NCBI GenBank assembly: GCA_020638465.1
Contig: JACKIM010000002.1
Span: forward strand, 62,001-126,000
Length of the DNA: 64,000 nucleotides
From: Geminicoccaceae bacterium
GTDB taxonomy: Bacteria > Pseudomonadota > Alphaproteobacteria > Geminicoccales > Geminicoccaceae
Direction of reading: 5' to 3'
The notes beneath the pieces were generated by a model. That model saw only the letters and a program-made list of their open reading frames with translations. It searched no databases and was not told the origin of the DNA. Below, one piece after another: positions 36,193 through 44,221 of the stretch. The translations under genes were made by a program, and so were the position numbers. Position 1 is the stretch's first letter. Every line of letters begins with the position of its first letter.

Positions 36193-36978
36193 TCAGCTTT
36201 CTCGTTTGACGGCACTTTCATGCCAACTGCGCAGGGCCAGATGGCTGATGGTGGAGAAAAAGATGAAAATAGCGATGCCGGTGAAGGCCAGCAGGATGAG
36301 TGCTGCAAACATCTTGGGGATCTGCAGCCTGTAACCGGCCTCAAGAATGCGGAACGCGAGGCCGGTGCCGGTTCCCGATGTCCCTGCCACATATTCGGCG
36401 ACGACCGCTCCGATCAGCGACAGTCCGCCGGCGATGCGCAGTCCGCCGAGGAAGTAGGGCATGGCCGACGGGATGCGCAGGTGGCGCAGGGTCTGCCAGC
36501 GCGAGGCGCGATAGAGCTCGAACAGCGAGCGCAGGTTGTGGTCGGCCGAATTGAGTCCCAGGGTCGTGTTGGACAGGATCGGAAAGAACGCGACGATCCA
36601 GGCGACGATGACCACCACGACCAGGGTATTGTCGATGTAGATCAGCAGCAGGGGAGCGATGGCGACGACGGGCGTGACCTGAAGGACGACCGCGTAGGGG
36701 AACAGCGAGAGTTCGACGAGGCGCGACATCGAAAACAGGATCGCCAGCCCGCCCCCGCCGATCACCGCGGCAATGAGGGCGATCGTGGTGATCTGCAGGG
36801 TGACCATGAGCGACGGCCACAGATTCGGCCATTCGTTCACCATGGTCGAGGCGATGAGGCTGGGGGCGGGCAGGATGTAGGGCGGAATGTTGCGCAAATG
36901 GACCAGCGTTTCCCAGCCAAGCAGGAGCAGGGCGCCGATCGCCACGGGGGCCATGATGCGCAACAGTCGCTCGTTCAA
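36193..36978 (-). CDS. ABC transporter permease, TauC/SsuC type
   Basis: A 261-residue inner-membrane permease with about six helices. The EAA-loop region reads ELYRASRWQTLRHLRIPSAMPYFLGGLRIAGG, as in the nitrate/sulfonate/taurine (TauC/SsuC) permeases. No ATPase or binding-protein gene lies in the operon, so it either borrows partners encoded elsewhere or is a remnant. It sits between the aldolase (36 nt) and the Ldh_2 gene (7 nt). The sulfonate-type family fits the idea of a sulfonated sugar or acid as substrate, but thiamine-precursor and other organic substrates also use this family. Confidence 0.85.
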   Translation of the reverse strand: MNERLLRIMAPVAIGALLLLGWETLVHLRNIPPYILPAPSLIASTMVNEWPNLWPSLMVTLQITTIALIAAVIGGGGLAILFSMSRLVELSLFPYAVVLQVTPVVAIAPLLLIYIDNTLVVVVIVAWIVAFFPILSNTTLGLNSADHNLRSLFELYRASRWQTLRHLRIPSAMPYFLGGLRIAGGLSLIGAVVAEYVAGTSGTGTGLAFRILEAGYRLQIPKMFAALILLAFTGIAIFIFFSTISHLALRSWHESAVKRES

Positions 36979-37014
36979 TCTCGCTCGCTCCTCGTTCCGG
37001 TTGCGGCTTTCACG

Positions 37015-38040
37015 TCATTTCATGCCGCCATAGACCTGCGGCAGGTCGAAGCCGGTGTGGCGCATGACGGCCTTGCTGTCGATGATCTCGTGAAACGGCG
37101 TCGCGGCTGCGGCGGTGAGTGCCTGCAGGTCATCGAGATAGGCCGTACCCCGTGCGGCCAGCTCCGCACCCATGGCTGCAAGGTCGGGAAAATGGCGAAA
37201 GGCTTCGAGCCAGATTGCGCGTCCCGCAAGGAAGCCCGAGGCACCGGCCTTGAAGGCATGGTGCAGCACGCGCTTGAAGTCGGCCGGGCTTGCGCCGGCG
37301 GACAGCATCACCCACGGCCTGCCCGCGGCCTCGTTCAGCTCGTCGAAAAGGACCTGGACCTCGGACGAGCCGGTGCCGCCGAATTCGGGCACGGATCTTG
37401 CCGGGATAGGGCTCTCCAGCTTGAAGATATCGACGCCATACTCAGGTGCGGCAAAGGTACGTACACTCTCGATCACCAGTTCGGGATGTTTCTTTTGATC
37501 TTCCTCATAGTCACTGGCGGCATTGGCGAATGGATAGACCAGGAGTTCGAAGACGAACGGGATGTCGTAGCGCCGGCAATCCTCGCCGATGGCGCGGACA
37601 TAGGCCTTCTGGTGCTCGATGATGTCGGGCGCCGCGTCCGGGCGGTACCAGGCCAGCACCTTGACGGCATCCCCGCCGATGCGGCGGATCTTTTCCACGC
37701 TCCAGTCGGGGATATTCGCCGAACGGCGACCGCCCGGCGTGTCCTCGAAACGGTGATCCTCAAGCGTTATCACCACACCGCGCGACGGTGGAATGACGTC
37801 GATACAGGCGCCATAGGCCCATATCGGATCGACCAGCAGGGCCGACGAGCCAAGGGCGAGGTTCTGGGCGATCACCCGCTTGACCGCTGCCACATCCTGA
37901 TCCGGCGCTTCCGGCGTGCGCCGCTTCTCCCTGATCGGGTTCATGATCGGCGGGCGCTGGTCGAGGGCGGTCATGCGGAAAAAACCTCCATCGTCCGCCA
38001 GTCGCCGCATGCCCCAGAGCTTGCCGGGTGTCATCGTCAT
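37015..38040 (-). CDS. LacD/YihT-like class I aldolase
   Basis: A 341-residue TIM-barrel aldolase related to tagatose-1,6-bisphosphate aldolase LacD and sulfofructose-1-phosphate aldolase YihT. Characteristic pieces are FRMTALDQRPP near the start, ALLVDPIWAYG, DIFKLESP with probable Schiff-base Lys K207, PWVMLSAGA, and FKAGASGFLAGRAIW binding phosphate. The ATG at 38040 has GAGGAG 6 nt upstream and overlaps the kinase stop by 4 nt (ATGA), so the two are translationally coupled. It would split a phosphorylated ketose to dihydroxyacetone phosphate plus an aldehyde. Tagatose-type or sulfofructose-type substrate cannot be decided by eye. Confidence 0.82.
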   Translation of the reverse strand: MTMTPGKLWGMRRLADDGGFFRMTALDQRPPIMNPIREKRRTPEAPDQDVAAVKRVIAQNLALGSSALLVDPIWAYGACIDVIPPSRGVVITLEDHRFEDTPGGRRSANIPDWSVEKIRRIGGDAVKVLAWYRPDAAPDIIEHQKAYVRAIGEDCRRYDIPFVFELLVYPFANAASDYEEDQKKHPELVIESVRTFAAPEYGVDIFKLESPIPARSVPEFGGTGSSEVQVLFDELNEAAGRPWVMLSAGASPADFKRVLHHAFKAGASGFLAGRAIWLEAFRHFPDLAAMGAELAARGTAYLDDLQALTAAAATPFHEIIDSKAVMRHTGFDLPQVYGGMK

Positions 38041-38933
38041 GTGCCGCTCCTCTCCCCAAGAAAGCGTTCGAGCTGGCTGCGGGTCGGAATGCCGGCACCG
38101 CCGCCGAACTGCGTGCATTTGATCGCCGCCGCTGCCGAGGCGAAGCGTAGCGCCTGGCGCATCGGCTGCCCTTCGGCCAGTGCCAGGGCCAACGCACCAT
38201 GGAAGACATCGCCGGCCGCGAGCGTATCAACGACCTCGACCTCGAAGGCCGGTATGTGGCATACCTCGTTGTCCTCAAGCCAGTAGACCCCCTTGCCGCC
38301 CGCCGTGACGGCCAGCCAGCCGGGATAACGCCTGCGGACCTCGATGAGGCCGTCCGCCGGGTCGGCGATGCCGGTGAGCTGATGCAGGCCCTGGGCGCCG
38401 AAGGCGACATGGCTGGCAGTGGCGATAAGCTCGTATGGCCGCGCATCCGGTATCATGTCGAAGTCCAGCAGGCCGGGAATATCCCGTTCGCGGGCAAATT
38501 CCAGCGAGGCGAATGCACCATCGAGCCAGCGCGTGTCGGTGATGACCCCATCCGCCTCGACCGCAGACAGGTCGGGCTGGCCGTGGAACAGGTGGGCATC
38601 GGAATGATTGATGAGCATGCGCTCGCCACTGGCGTCGACGATGGCGGCCGTGAGCGAGCTGCGGGCTCCGTTGATCCATTCCACGGCGGACGTGTCGATT
38701 CCGGCTGCAACAAGCTGGCGCATGATCTCGTCGCCGGTCGAATCGTCACCAAGCCGGGTCGACAGGACCGGGATACCATCGAGTTTCTTCACCGTCAGCG
38801 CTGCGTTGGCGGCAATGCCACCGATCACGTCCTGTCGGCCTGTGGCCAGTGTCTTGCCATCTCCGGCTGGCAGCTTTTTCACAGGTAACATGATATCGAG
38901 CACGGTAATACCGCTCGTGAGAATTCGTTTCAT
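38037..38933 (-). CDS. PfkB-family sugar kinase, YihV-like
   Basis: A 298-residue ribokinase-fold kinase. From memory it aligns over its length with sulfofructose kinase YihV: GITVLDIM near the start, the GG-A-x-A-A region (VIGGIAANAAL), GDDSTGDEIM, TDTRWLDGA, and a C-terminal VEVVDTLAAGDVFHGALALAL...GIPT. The catalytic base is D242. The usual anion-hole sequence T-G-A-G-D is L-A-A-G-D here, so one Gly is Ala. First gene of the operon, overlapping the aldolase by 4 nt. It probably phosphorylates a ketose that the aldolase then cleaves. The ATG at 38933 fits the family start. Confidence 0.83.
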   Translation of the reverse strand: MKRILTSGITVLDIMLPVKKLPAGDGKTLATGRQDVIGGIAANAALTVKKLDGIPVLSTRLGDDSTGDEIMRQLVAAGIDTSAVEWINGARSSLTAAIVDASGERMLINHSDAHLFHGQPDLSAVEADGVITDTRWLDGAFASLEFARERDIPGLLDFDMIPDARPYELIATASHVAFGAQGLHQLTGIADPADGLIEVRRRYPGWLAVTAGGKGVYWLEDNEVCHIPAFEVEVVDTLAAGDVFHGALALALAEGQPMRQALRFASAAAAIKCTQFGGGAGIPTRSQLERFLGERSGT

Positions 38934-39088
38934 GGACGGTCCCGTTTCCCCCGTACGCCCATCGCCGAGCCTGCTTGCCGACAATTGCCAAAAGGCGATA
39001 ACACGACGGGAAGGGGCTGGTCCACGCACCATGTGACGACGGGCGTGGATGGCGGGAGCCATGAGGACGCCAGGGGGAGGAAACCGGC

Positions 39089-40021
39089 ATGACCACGATC
39101 GTCATCACCGAGTTCATGGACGAGACAGCGGTCGAACGGCTGAAGTCCCGCCATGAGACTGTCTACGACCCGGCACTGGTCGACAAGAAGGAGGAGTTGC
39201 TTCGGCAACTGGGCGATTGCCGGGCATTGGTCGTGCGGAACCGGACGCAGGTGCGCGGTACGCTGCTGGAGGCTGCATCCCGCCTCGAAGTCGTCGGCAG
39301 GCTGGGCGTCGGGCTGGACAATATCGATGTCGATGCCTGCAAGGCGCGCGGCATCGAGGTCTGCCCGGCGAGCGGTGCCAATGACCTTTCCGTCGTCGAA
39401 TATGTCATCACCTCGGCCCTGATGCTGCTGCGCGGCGCCTATACCTCGCGGCAGGCGATGCTGGATGGCGGGTGGCCACGCAATGCGCTGATGGGCCGCG
39501 AGCTTGCCGGGCGGACGATGGGGCTGGTGGGGCTCGGGTCCATCGCCCGGGGGGTGGCCGCGCGGGCCACGGCGCTCGGCATGGGCGTGATCGCCCATGA
39601 CCCGTTCGTCAGTGTTCACGATCCGGCATGGGAAGGCATCGGCCACCGTTCCCTGGATGAGGTATTCGAGCAGGCGGATATCGTTTCGCTGCATGTGCCC
39701 CTCACGGCCGGAACCCGGCATCTGGCCGATGCGCGGCGGCTGGCGCTGATGCGCGAGGGGTCCGTCCTTGTCAACGCGGCGCGGGGGGGCGTGGTGGACG
39801 AGGCAGCCCTTGCGGAAGCCCTGCGCGGCGGGCGGCCGTTCGGCGCGGCGCTCGATGTCTTCGAGACCGAACCGCTGACCCGGGAGGCCGCGGCGGTCTT
39901 TGCCGGCGTCGACAACCTGATCCTCACGCCGCACATCGCCGGCGTCACCGAGGAAAGCAACGTGCGGGTCTCATCGGTCACCGCCGACAACGTCCTGCGT
40001 GTGCTCAGCCAAGCGCGTTGA
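39089..40021 (+). CDS. D-isomer-specific 2-hydroxyacid dehydrogenase (SerA/SlcC-like)
   Basis: A 310-residue NAD-dependent dehydrogenase. NAD site GLVGLGSIARGVA near 145-157; catalytic Arg in VNAARGGVVDE, Glu in DVFETEPL, and His in LTPHIAGVT. Length and the lack of an ACT domain resemble glyoxylate/hydroxypyruvate reductases, short SerA-like enzymes and (S)-sulfolactate dehydrogenase SlcC. It is divergent from the kinase-aldolase operon by 155 nt, which contains an Ldh_2 partner; a two-dehydrogenase pair for hydroxyacid epimerisation is possible. Its end overlaps the convergent GNAT gene by 17 nt. Confidence 0.88.
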   Translation: MTTIVITEFMDETAVERLKSRHETVYDPALVDKKEELLRQLGDCRALVVRNRTQVRGTLLEAASRLEVVGRLGVGLDNIDVDACKARGIEVCPASGANDLSVVEYVITSALMLLRGAYTSRQAMLDGGWPRNALMGRELAGRTMGLVGLGSIARGVAARATALGMGVIAHDPFVSVHDPAWEGIGHRSLDEVFEQADIVSLHVPLTAGTRHLADARRLALMREGSVLVNAARGGVVDEAALAEALRGGRPFGAALDVFETEPLTREAAAVFAGVDNLILTPHIAGVTEESNVRVSSVTADNVLRVLSQAR

Positions 40022-40493
40022 ACGGTGCCGCGTAGATGATCCGGCCATCGCGGGGGCAGGCGGGATCGAGACGCAGGGCCATCAGGTAGTGCGAGGCATA
40101 GACGCAGTCATACGAGGCTGCGTCCTCGGCCGAAAAGCCGAAACGGCCATAATAATCGGGGTCGCCGAGGACGAGGACCAGCTGGACGTCCAGCCGTCGC
40201 GCGTCCCTGACCGCCGCCTCGACCAGAGCTGTGCCGATCCCGCGCCCCTGCCGGTCCGGCGCGACGCCGAGCGGTCCCAGAGCGAGGGCATGCATCGGCG
40301 CGTTCAGCCGGCTCAGCAGGACATGACCGACGAGTTGACCGTCCTCGATTGCCACGAGTTCCACGATCACATCCTCCGCCTGGCGGAGTTCATCGACCAG
40401 GTCGGATTCGGTCGGAGTCGGGAAAGCCTCCGTCAGTAACCGTTCCACGGCCGGCCGATCATCCTGTGCGAACGGCCGTATGGAAAAGGTCAC
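40005..40493 (-). CDS. GNAT-family N-acetyltransferase
   Basis: A 162-residue acetyltransferase. The acetyl-CoA site is GVAPDRQGRGIGTALVEAAV, the R/Q-x-x-G-x-G/A loop. LVLVLGDPDYYGRFGFS matches the YhbS-type subgroup, whose members are broad or of unknown substrate. Its ATG overlaps the stop of the HAD hydrolase gene (ATGA), so the two are coupled. Convergent overlap of 17 nt with the hydroxyacid dehydrogenase. Confidence 0.88.
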   Translation of the reverse strand: MTFSIRPFAQDDRPAVERLLTEAFPTPTESDLVDELRQAEDVIVELVAIEDGQLVGHVLLSRLNAPMHALALGPLGVAPDRQGRGIGTALVEAAVRDARRLDVQLVLVLGDPDYYGRFGFSAEDAASYDCVYASHYLMALRLDPACPRDGRIIYAAPFNALG

Positions 40494-41356
40494 CAGCGAA
40501 AGCCCGGCATCACATAGGTCGGCCGGCCGCCATGTTCGGCGACCAGCTTTTCAAGCGCTTGCCCGGCATCGGCGCCCTTGTCAAAGGCGTCCTTGTGAAT
40601 TCCGTTCTCGATGAAACAGCTGGCCAGATTCATGTTATTGGCTCCCTTGATATCATGTTCGATGGAATCGCCAATGCATACAATTCGAGAATGGTCGACG
40701 CCGTCGAGATGCGCAAGGCATGCTTCATAAATCGGCCGATGCGGCTTTCCGACATAGATCACCTCGCCGCCCATGTCGCCGTAGCGGGCGGCAACCGAGC
40801 CCGGTGCCGCGGTCATGCCATTGGCTGTCACGGCGATGCGGTCGGGATTCGAACACAGGAAGGGAAGGTTTCGGGCAAGGGCCCGTTCGAGCAGGGGATC
40901 AAATTGCGGAACGTCATCGATCTCCGACTGGAGAAAGGTGAAATAGAGGAAATCGGCATCTCCGATATCATCCACCGGCTCGATGTCGAGCCCCTCGATC
41001 GGGCCCATGTCGGAACCGTTGGTAACGAAATAACAGCGCTTTCCCACATTCCCGAACGCCGGCAGCAAGCCGTCGCGAAGGGCCGACCATGTGGCTTCGC
41101 CGGAGGTCACAATGCCCTCCAATACGCCCGTATCGAAGCCGAGTTCGCGCATCCTTCGCTCGTTCGTCGACGCCCTGCGGCCGGAATTCGTGAGCAGGAC
41201 CAGCCGCTTGCCGTGCCGTTTCAGGTGCTCGATCCCTTCCAGGGCTCCCTCGTAGGGGGCGGAGCCGTTGTGCAGGACCCCCCACTGATCGATGATGAAA
41301 CCGTCGAAATGTTCGAAAAAGGCGTGCAGGCCATCGACGAAAATCGGTGCGGACAC
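40490..41356 (-). CDS. HAD-superfamily class IIA phosphatase
   Basis: A 288-residue HAD hydrolase of the NagD-like class IIA group with a C2 cap. Motif I is FIIDQWGVLHNG (the nucleophile Asp at FIID, with a Trp-Gly where NagD has a different pair), motif II LLTNSGR, motif III Lys in VGKPHRPIY, motif IV GDSIEHDIKGA. This agrees with the TIGR01459-type family found in alphaproteobacteria. I place the start at the GTG at 41356; a much longer open frame upstream is antisense to the SDR gene and not credible. Substrate unknown, likely a small phosphorylated metabolite. Confidence 0.86.
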   Translation of the reverse strand: MSAPIFVDGLHAFFEHFDGFIIDQWGVLHNGSAPYEGALEGIEHLKRHGKRLVLLTNSGRRASTNERRMRELGFDTGVLEGIVTSGEATWSALRDGLLPAFGNVGKRCYFVTNGSDMGPIEGLDIEPVDDIGDADFLYFTFLQSEIDDVPQFDPLLERALARNLPFLCSNPDRIAVTANGMTAAPGSVAARYGDMGGEVIYVGKPHRPIYEACLAHLDGVDHSRIVCIGDSIEHDIKGANNMNLASCFIENGIHKDAFDKGADAGQALEKLVAEHGGRPTYVMPGFRW

Positions 41357-41440
41357 GGGGATAAACCTACTAGGTTGGAGATCTGACCGGCCTGTCGTAG
41401 TCGACGGCGTTGGGGGGATCAAGAAACGAGGGAGCAAGCT

Positions 41441-42187
41441 TTGGCCGCCATCGATACTGCCCTGTCCGGAAAACGTGTCCTCATCACCGGTGCGAGCCGC
41501 GGCATCGGTGCCGCCGCTGCGCGGGCCTTCGCCGCGGCCGGTGCGCATCTGGCCCTGCACTACAACTCGGACCCGGGCGAGGCGAGTACTGTTGTGCACA
41601 GCTGCCTGTTGCAGGGCGACTTCACCCGGATGGCCGATGTCCGCCGGGTCGTCCAGGATGCCATCGCCCACCTTGGCGGTCTCGACGTGCTGGTCAACAA
41701 TGCGGGGCACATGGTGGCCCGCATCCCGCTGGGCGACATGAGCGATGCCGACATCGACGCGGTCTTCGATCTCAATGCCCGCTCGGTCATCGTCGCCTGC
41801 CGCGAAGCCCTTCCAGCACTGGAGGCGAGCCAGGGCTCGATCGTCAACGTCACCTCGATCTCGGCGCGCTCGGGCGGCAGCACCGGCTCGTCGCTCTATG
41901 CGGCTTCCAAGGGATTCGTCTCGACCTTCACGCGTTCGCTGGCCAACGAACTCGCACCGCGCGGCATCCGGGTGAACGCGGTGTCGCCGGGCACGATCTC
42001 GACCCGCTTTCACGAGATCTACTCGACGCCGGAAAAGCTCGAGGCCACCCGGCGGAAAATTCCGCTGCAGCGCCTGGGGACGGGCGACGACTGTGCCGGC
42101 ACCTTCCTCTATCTTGCAAGCCCGAAGCTGGGTGGCTACCTCACCGGCCAGATCGTCGAGGTCAATGGCGGCTCGCTGATGCCCTGA
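41441..42187 (+). CDS. Short-chain dehydrogenase/reductase
   Basis: A 248-residue classical SDR with TGASRGIGAAAA, NNAG, NVTSISARSGG and YAASK, and a VNGG end. The HYNSD after the second strand suggests NADP use. The start is a TTG at 41441 with GGGAG about 6 nt before it. It is divergent from the HAD/GNAT pair and convergent with the nucleoside permease genes. Fatty-acid-type 3-oxoacyl reductases and sugar dehydrogenases share these motifs, so the substrate is open. Confidence 0.86.
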   Translation: MAAIDTALSGKRVLITGASRGIGAAAARAFAAAGAHLALHYNSDPGEASTVVHSCLLQGDFTRMADVRRVVQDAIAHLGGLDVLVNNAGHMVARIPLGDMSDADIDAVFDLNARSVIVACREALPALEASQGSIVNVTSISARSGGSTGSSLYAASKGFVSTFTRSLANELAPRGIRVNAVSPGTISTRFHEIYSTPEKLEATRRKIPLQRLGTGDDCAGTFLYLASPKLGGYLTGQIVEVNGGSLMP

Positions 42188-42215
42188 CAGGTACCGCCGT
42201 CAAGGCCGTTCAAAT

Positions 42216-43133
42216 TCAGCTCGATGCGCGAAATGGCCTGCCGAGGCAGGCCGGTGCATCGAGACGACCCCGCCATGGCCCGGCCGAGATGATCGTCAGG
42301 ACGATAATGGTGGCAAGATAGGGCAGCATGCTGAAGACCTGCGAGGGAATGCCGACACCTCCCACACCCTGGGCATAGAGCTGGAGGATACTGACCCCAC
42401 CGAAGAGATAGGCGCCGATCAGCACGCGATAGGGCCGCCACGATGCGAAGACCACCAGCGCCAGTGCGATCCAGCCCCGCCCCGCCGTCATCCCCTCGAT
42501 CCACATGGGCGTGACGCCTAGAGACAGGAAGGCACCGGCAATGCCGGCCATGAGACCGCCAAACATGACGGCCAGGTAGCGGACCCTGATGACGTCATGG
42601 CCGATCGAATGTGCGGAAATGTCGCTCTCGCCGACTGCCCGGAGGATCATGCCGGCACGCGTGCGGCCGAGAAACCAGGTGATGGCCACGGTGGCGACGA
42701 TCGAAACGTAGACCAGTGCATCGTGATTGAACAGGGCAGGGCCGATGATCGGGATGTCGGAGAGGACGGGGATCGGCAGGACAGGGAGGCGGTCGACCGG
42801 CGTGCCGACGAAATTCGCTCCGATGAGCGATGACAGGCCGATGCCGAAGATCGTCAATGCGAGACCGGTTGCAACCTGATTGGCCAGCAGGGTCAGCGTC
42901 AGCACCCCGAACAGCAGTGACATGAGGATGCCGCTGGCCGCCGCGGCAAGGATGCCGAGCGTTGCGCTGCCTGTCGACATGGCGACGGCAAAGCCGGTGA
43001 TTGCACCGACGATCATCATGCCCTCGACGCCGAGATTGAGGACGCCGGCCTTCTCGGTGACCAGCTCGCCAAGCGCCGCCAACAGCAGGGGGGTGGCGGC
43101 GCCGATGACGGTGACCAGCAGTTCGACGCTCAT
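42216..43133 (-). CDS. Nucleoside-type ABC transporter permease (second subunit)
   Basis: A 305-residue permease of the branched-chain-like superfamily, type YufQ/NupQ/PnrE. The start region is diagnostic: ATPLLLAALGELVTEKAGVLNLGVEGMMIVGA. About nine membrane helices follow, with VGESDISAHSIGHDVIRVRYLAV as the cytoplasmic loop. Its ATG overlaps the stop of the first permease (ATGA). It is last in a six-gene operon starting at xdhA, so import of purine nucleosides or bases is the likely role. The C-terminus (LDAPACLGRPFRASS) is unremarkable. Confidence 0.9.
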   Translation of the reverse strand: MSVELLVTVIGAATPLLLAALGELVTEKAGVLNLGVEGMMIVGAITGFAVAMSTGSATLGILAAAASGILMSLLFGVLTLTLLANQVATGLALTIFGIGLSSLIGANFVGTPVDRLPVLPIPVLSDIPIIGPALFNHDALVYVSIVATVAITWFLGRTRAGMILRAVGESDISAHSIGHDVIRVRYLAVMFGGLMAGIAGAFLSLGVTPMWIEGMTAGRGWIALALVVFASWRPYRVLIGAYLFGGVSILQLYAQGVGGVGIPSQVFSMLPYLATIIVLTIISAGPWRGRLDAPACLGRPFRASS

Positions 43134-44221
43134 GCCATACCTCCCTTCGACGTCGCGGCAGGGGCCTCGACGCTGCGGATTCGATAGCGCGTGAGGAAAT
43201 CGGTGGCGAGGATGAAGAACAGCAGGAGCCCCTGGAACACGCCGGTCACGGCCTGGGGCAGACCGACCTCGACCTGGGCGTTCTCGCCACCGATGTAGGA
43301 GAGCGCCATGAGCAGGCCCGCGAAGATGATGCCGATGGGGTGAAGGCGTCCGAGGAACGCGACGATGATGGCGGTGAAGCCATAGCCCGGGGTGAGGACC
43401 GGCACGAGCTGGCCGATCGGCCCCGCCACCTCGAACAGTCCGGCAAGCCCGGAAAGGCCGCCGCTCAGCAGGAGGCAGAACCATGTGGTACGCGCCGGAT
43501 CGAAACCGGCGAAGCCCGCGGCCTGGGGTGCCTCGCCGACGGTGCGGATCTCGAAGCCGAGCACGGTGCGGCTCATGAGGATCCAGGCCAGCACGGCAAC
43601 GGCAATGGCGACGAGGAAGCCGACATGCAGGCGGGTGTTCTCAAGGAGAAGCGGCAACGTCGCCGATTCCGAGAACATCCTCGTTTCAGGAAAGTTGAAG
43701 CCGTCCGGGTCCTTCCACGGACCATAGACGAGAATGCTCAAGAACAGCGTGGCGACATAGGTCAGCATCAGGCTGGTCAGGATCTCGTTGACCCCGAAGC
43801 GGGTCTTGAGCAGGGCGGGTATCGATGCGTAGAGCATGCCGCCGAGGATGCTCGCCACCACCATCAGCGGCAGGATGAAGGCTCCGTCCTGTTCCCAGAA
43901 ATAGAGGGCAATGCCACCGCCGGCGATGGCCCCCATGGTGAGCTGGCCCTCGGCGCCGATGTTCCAGACATTGGCGCGAAAGCCCAGCGAGAGGCCGACG
44001 CCGATGAGGATCAGGGGAGCCGCCTTCAGGCATAGTTCCGACACGCCGTAAAGGTCTCGTACCGGCGATATGAAGAAATGGTAGAGTGTGACCAGCGGGT
44101 TCTTGCCCATGGCCCAGAAGAGGAAGAAGCCGACAAGGACCGTGAGGGCGACGGCGAGCAGCGGTGTGACCCATACCAGCCGGCGGTCGATCTCGGTACG
44201 CGGTTCGATCTTAAGTGCCAT
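43130..44221 (-). CDS. Nucleoside-type ABC transporter permease (first subunit)
   Basis: A 363-residue permease of the YufP/NupP/PnrD type. ALTVLVGFFLFWAMGKNPLVTLYHFF at the N-terminus and LIGVGLSLGFRANVWNIGAEGQLTMGAIAGGGIAL are typical. Ten or so membrane helices. It overlaps the ATPase gene upstream by 11 nt and the second permease downstream by 4 nt. It forms the heterodimeric channel with the second permease. Substrate is inferred from family and from the xdh genes in the same operon. Confidence 0.9.
   Translation of the reverse strand: MALKIEPRTEIDRRLVWVTPLLAVALTVLVGFFLFWAMGKNPLVTLYHFFISPVRDLYGVSELCLKAAPLILIGVGLSLGFRANVWNIGAEGQLTMGAIAGGGIALYFWEQDGAFILPLMVVASILGGMLYASIPALLKTRFGVNEILTSLMLTYVATLFLSILVYGPWKDPDGFNFPETRMFSESATLPLLLENTRLHVGFLVAIAVAVLAWILMSRTVLGFEIRTVGEAPQAAGFAGFDPARTTWFCLLLSGGLSGLAGLFEVAGPIGQLVPVLTPGYGFTAIIVAFLGRLHPIGIIFAGLLMALSYIGGENAQVEVGLPQAVTGVFQGLLLFFILATDFLTRYRIRSVEAPAATSKGGMA

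Noticed and set aside
36184..38286. 700-codon plus-strand frame across the permease and aldolase genes
   Set aside because: Antisense to two well-recognised genes; low-complexity Asp/Gly/Arg/Gln composition typical of a reverse frame.
40490..42013. 507-residue version of the HAD hydrolase
   Set aside because: The extra N-terminal part is antisense to the SDR gene at 41441-42187; the GTG at 41356 gives the normal family length.
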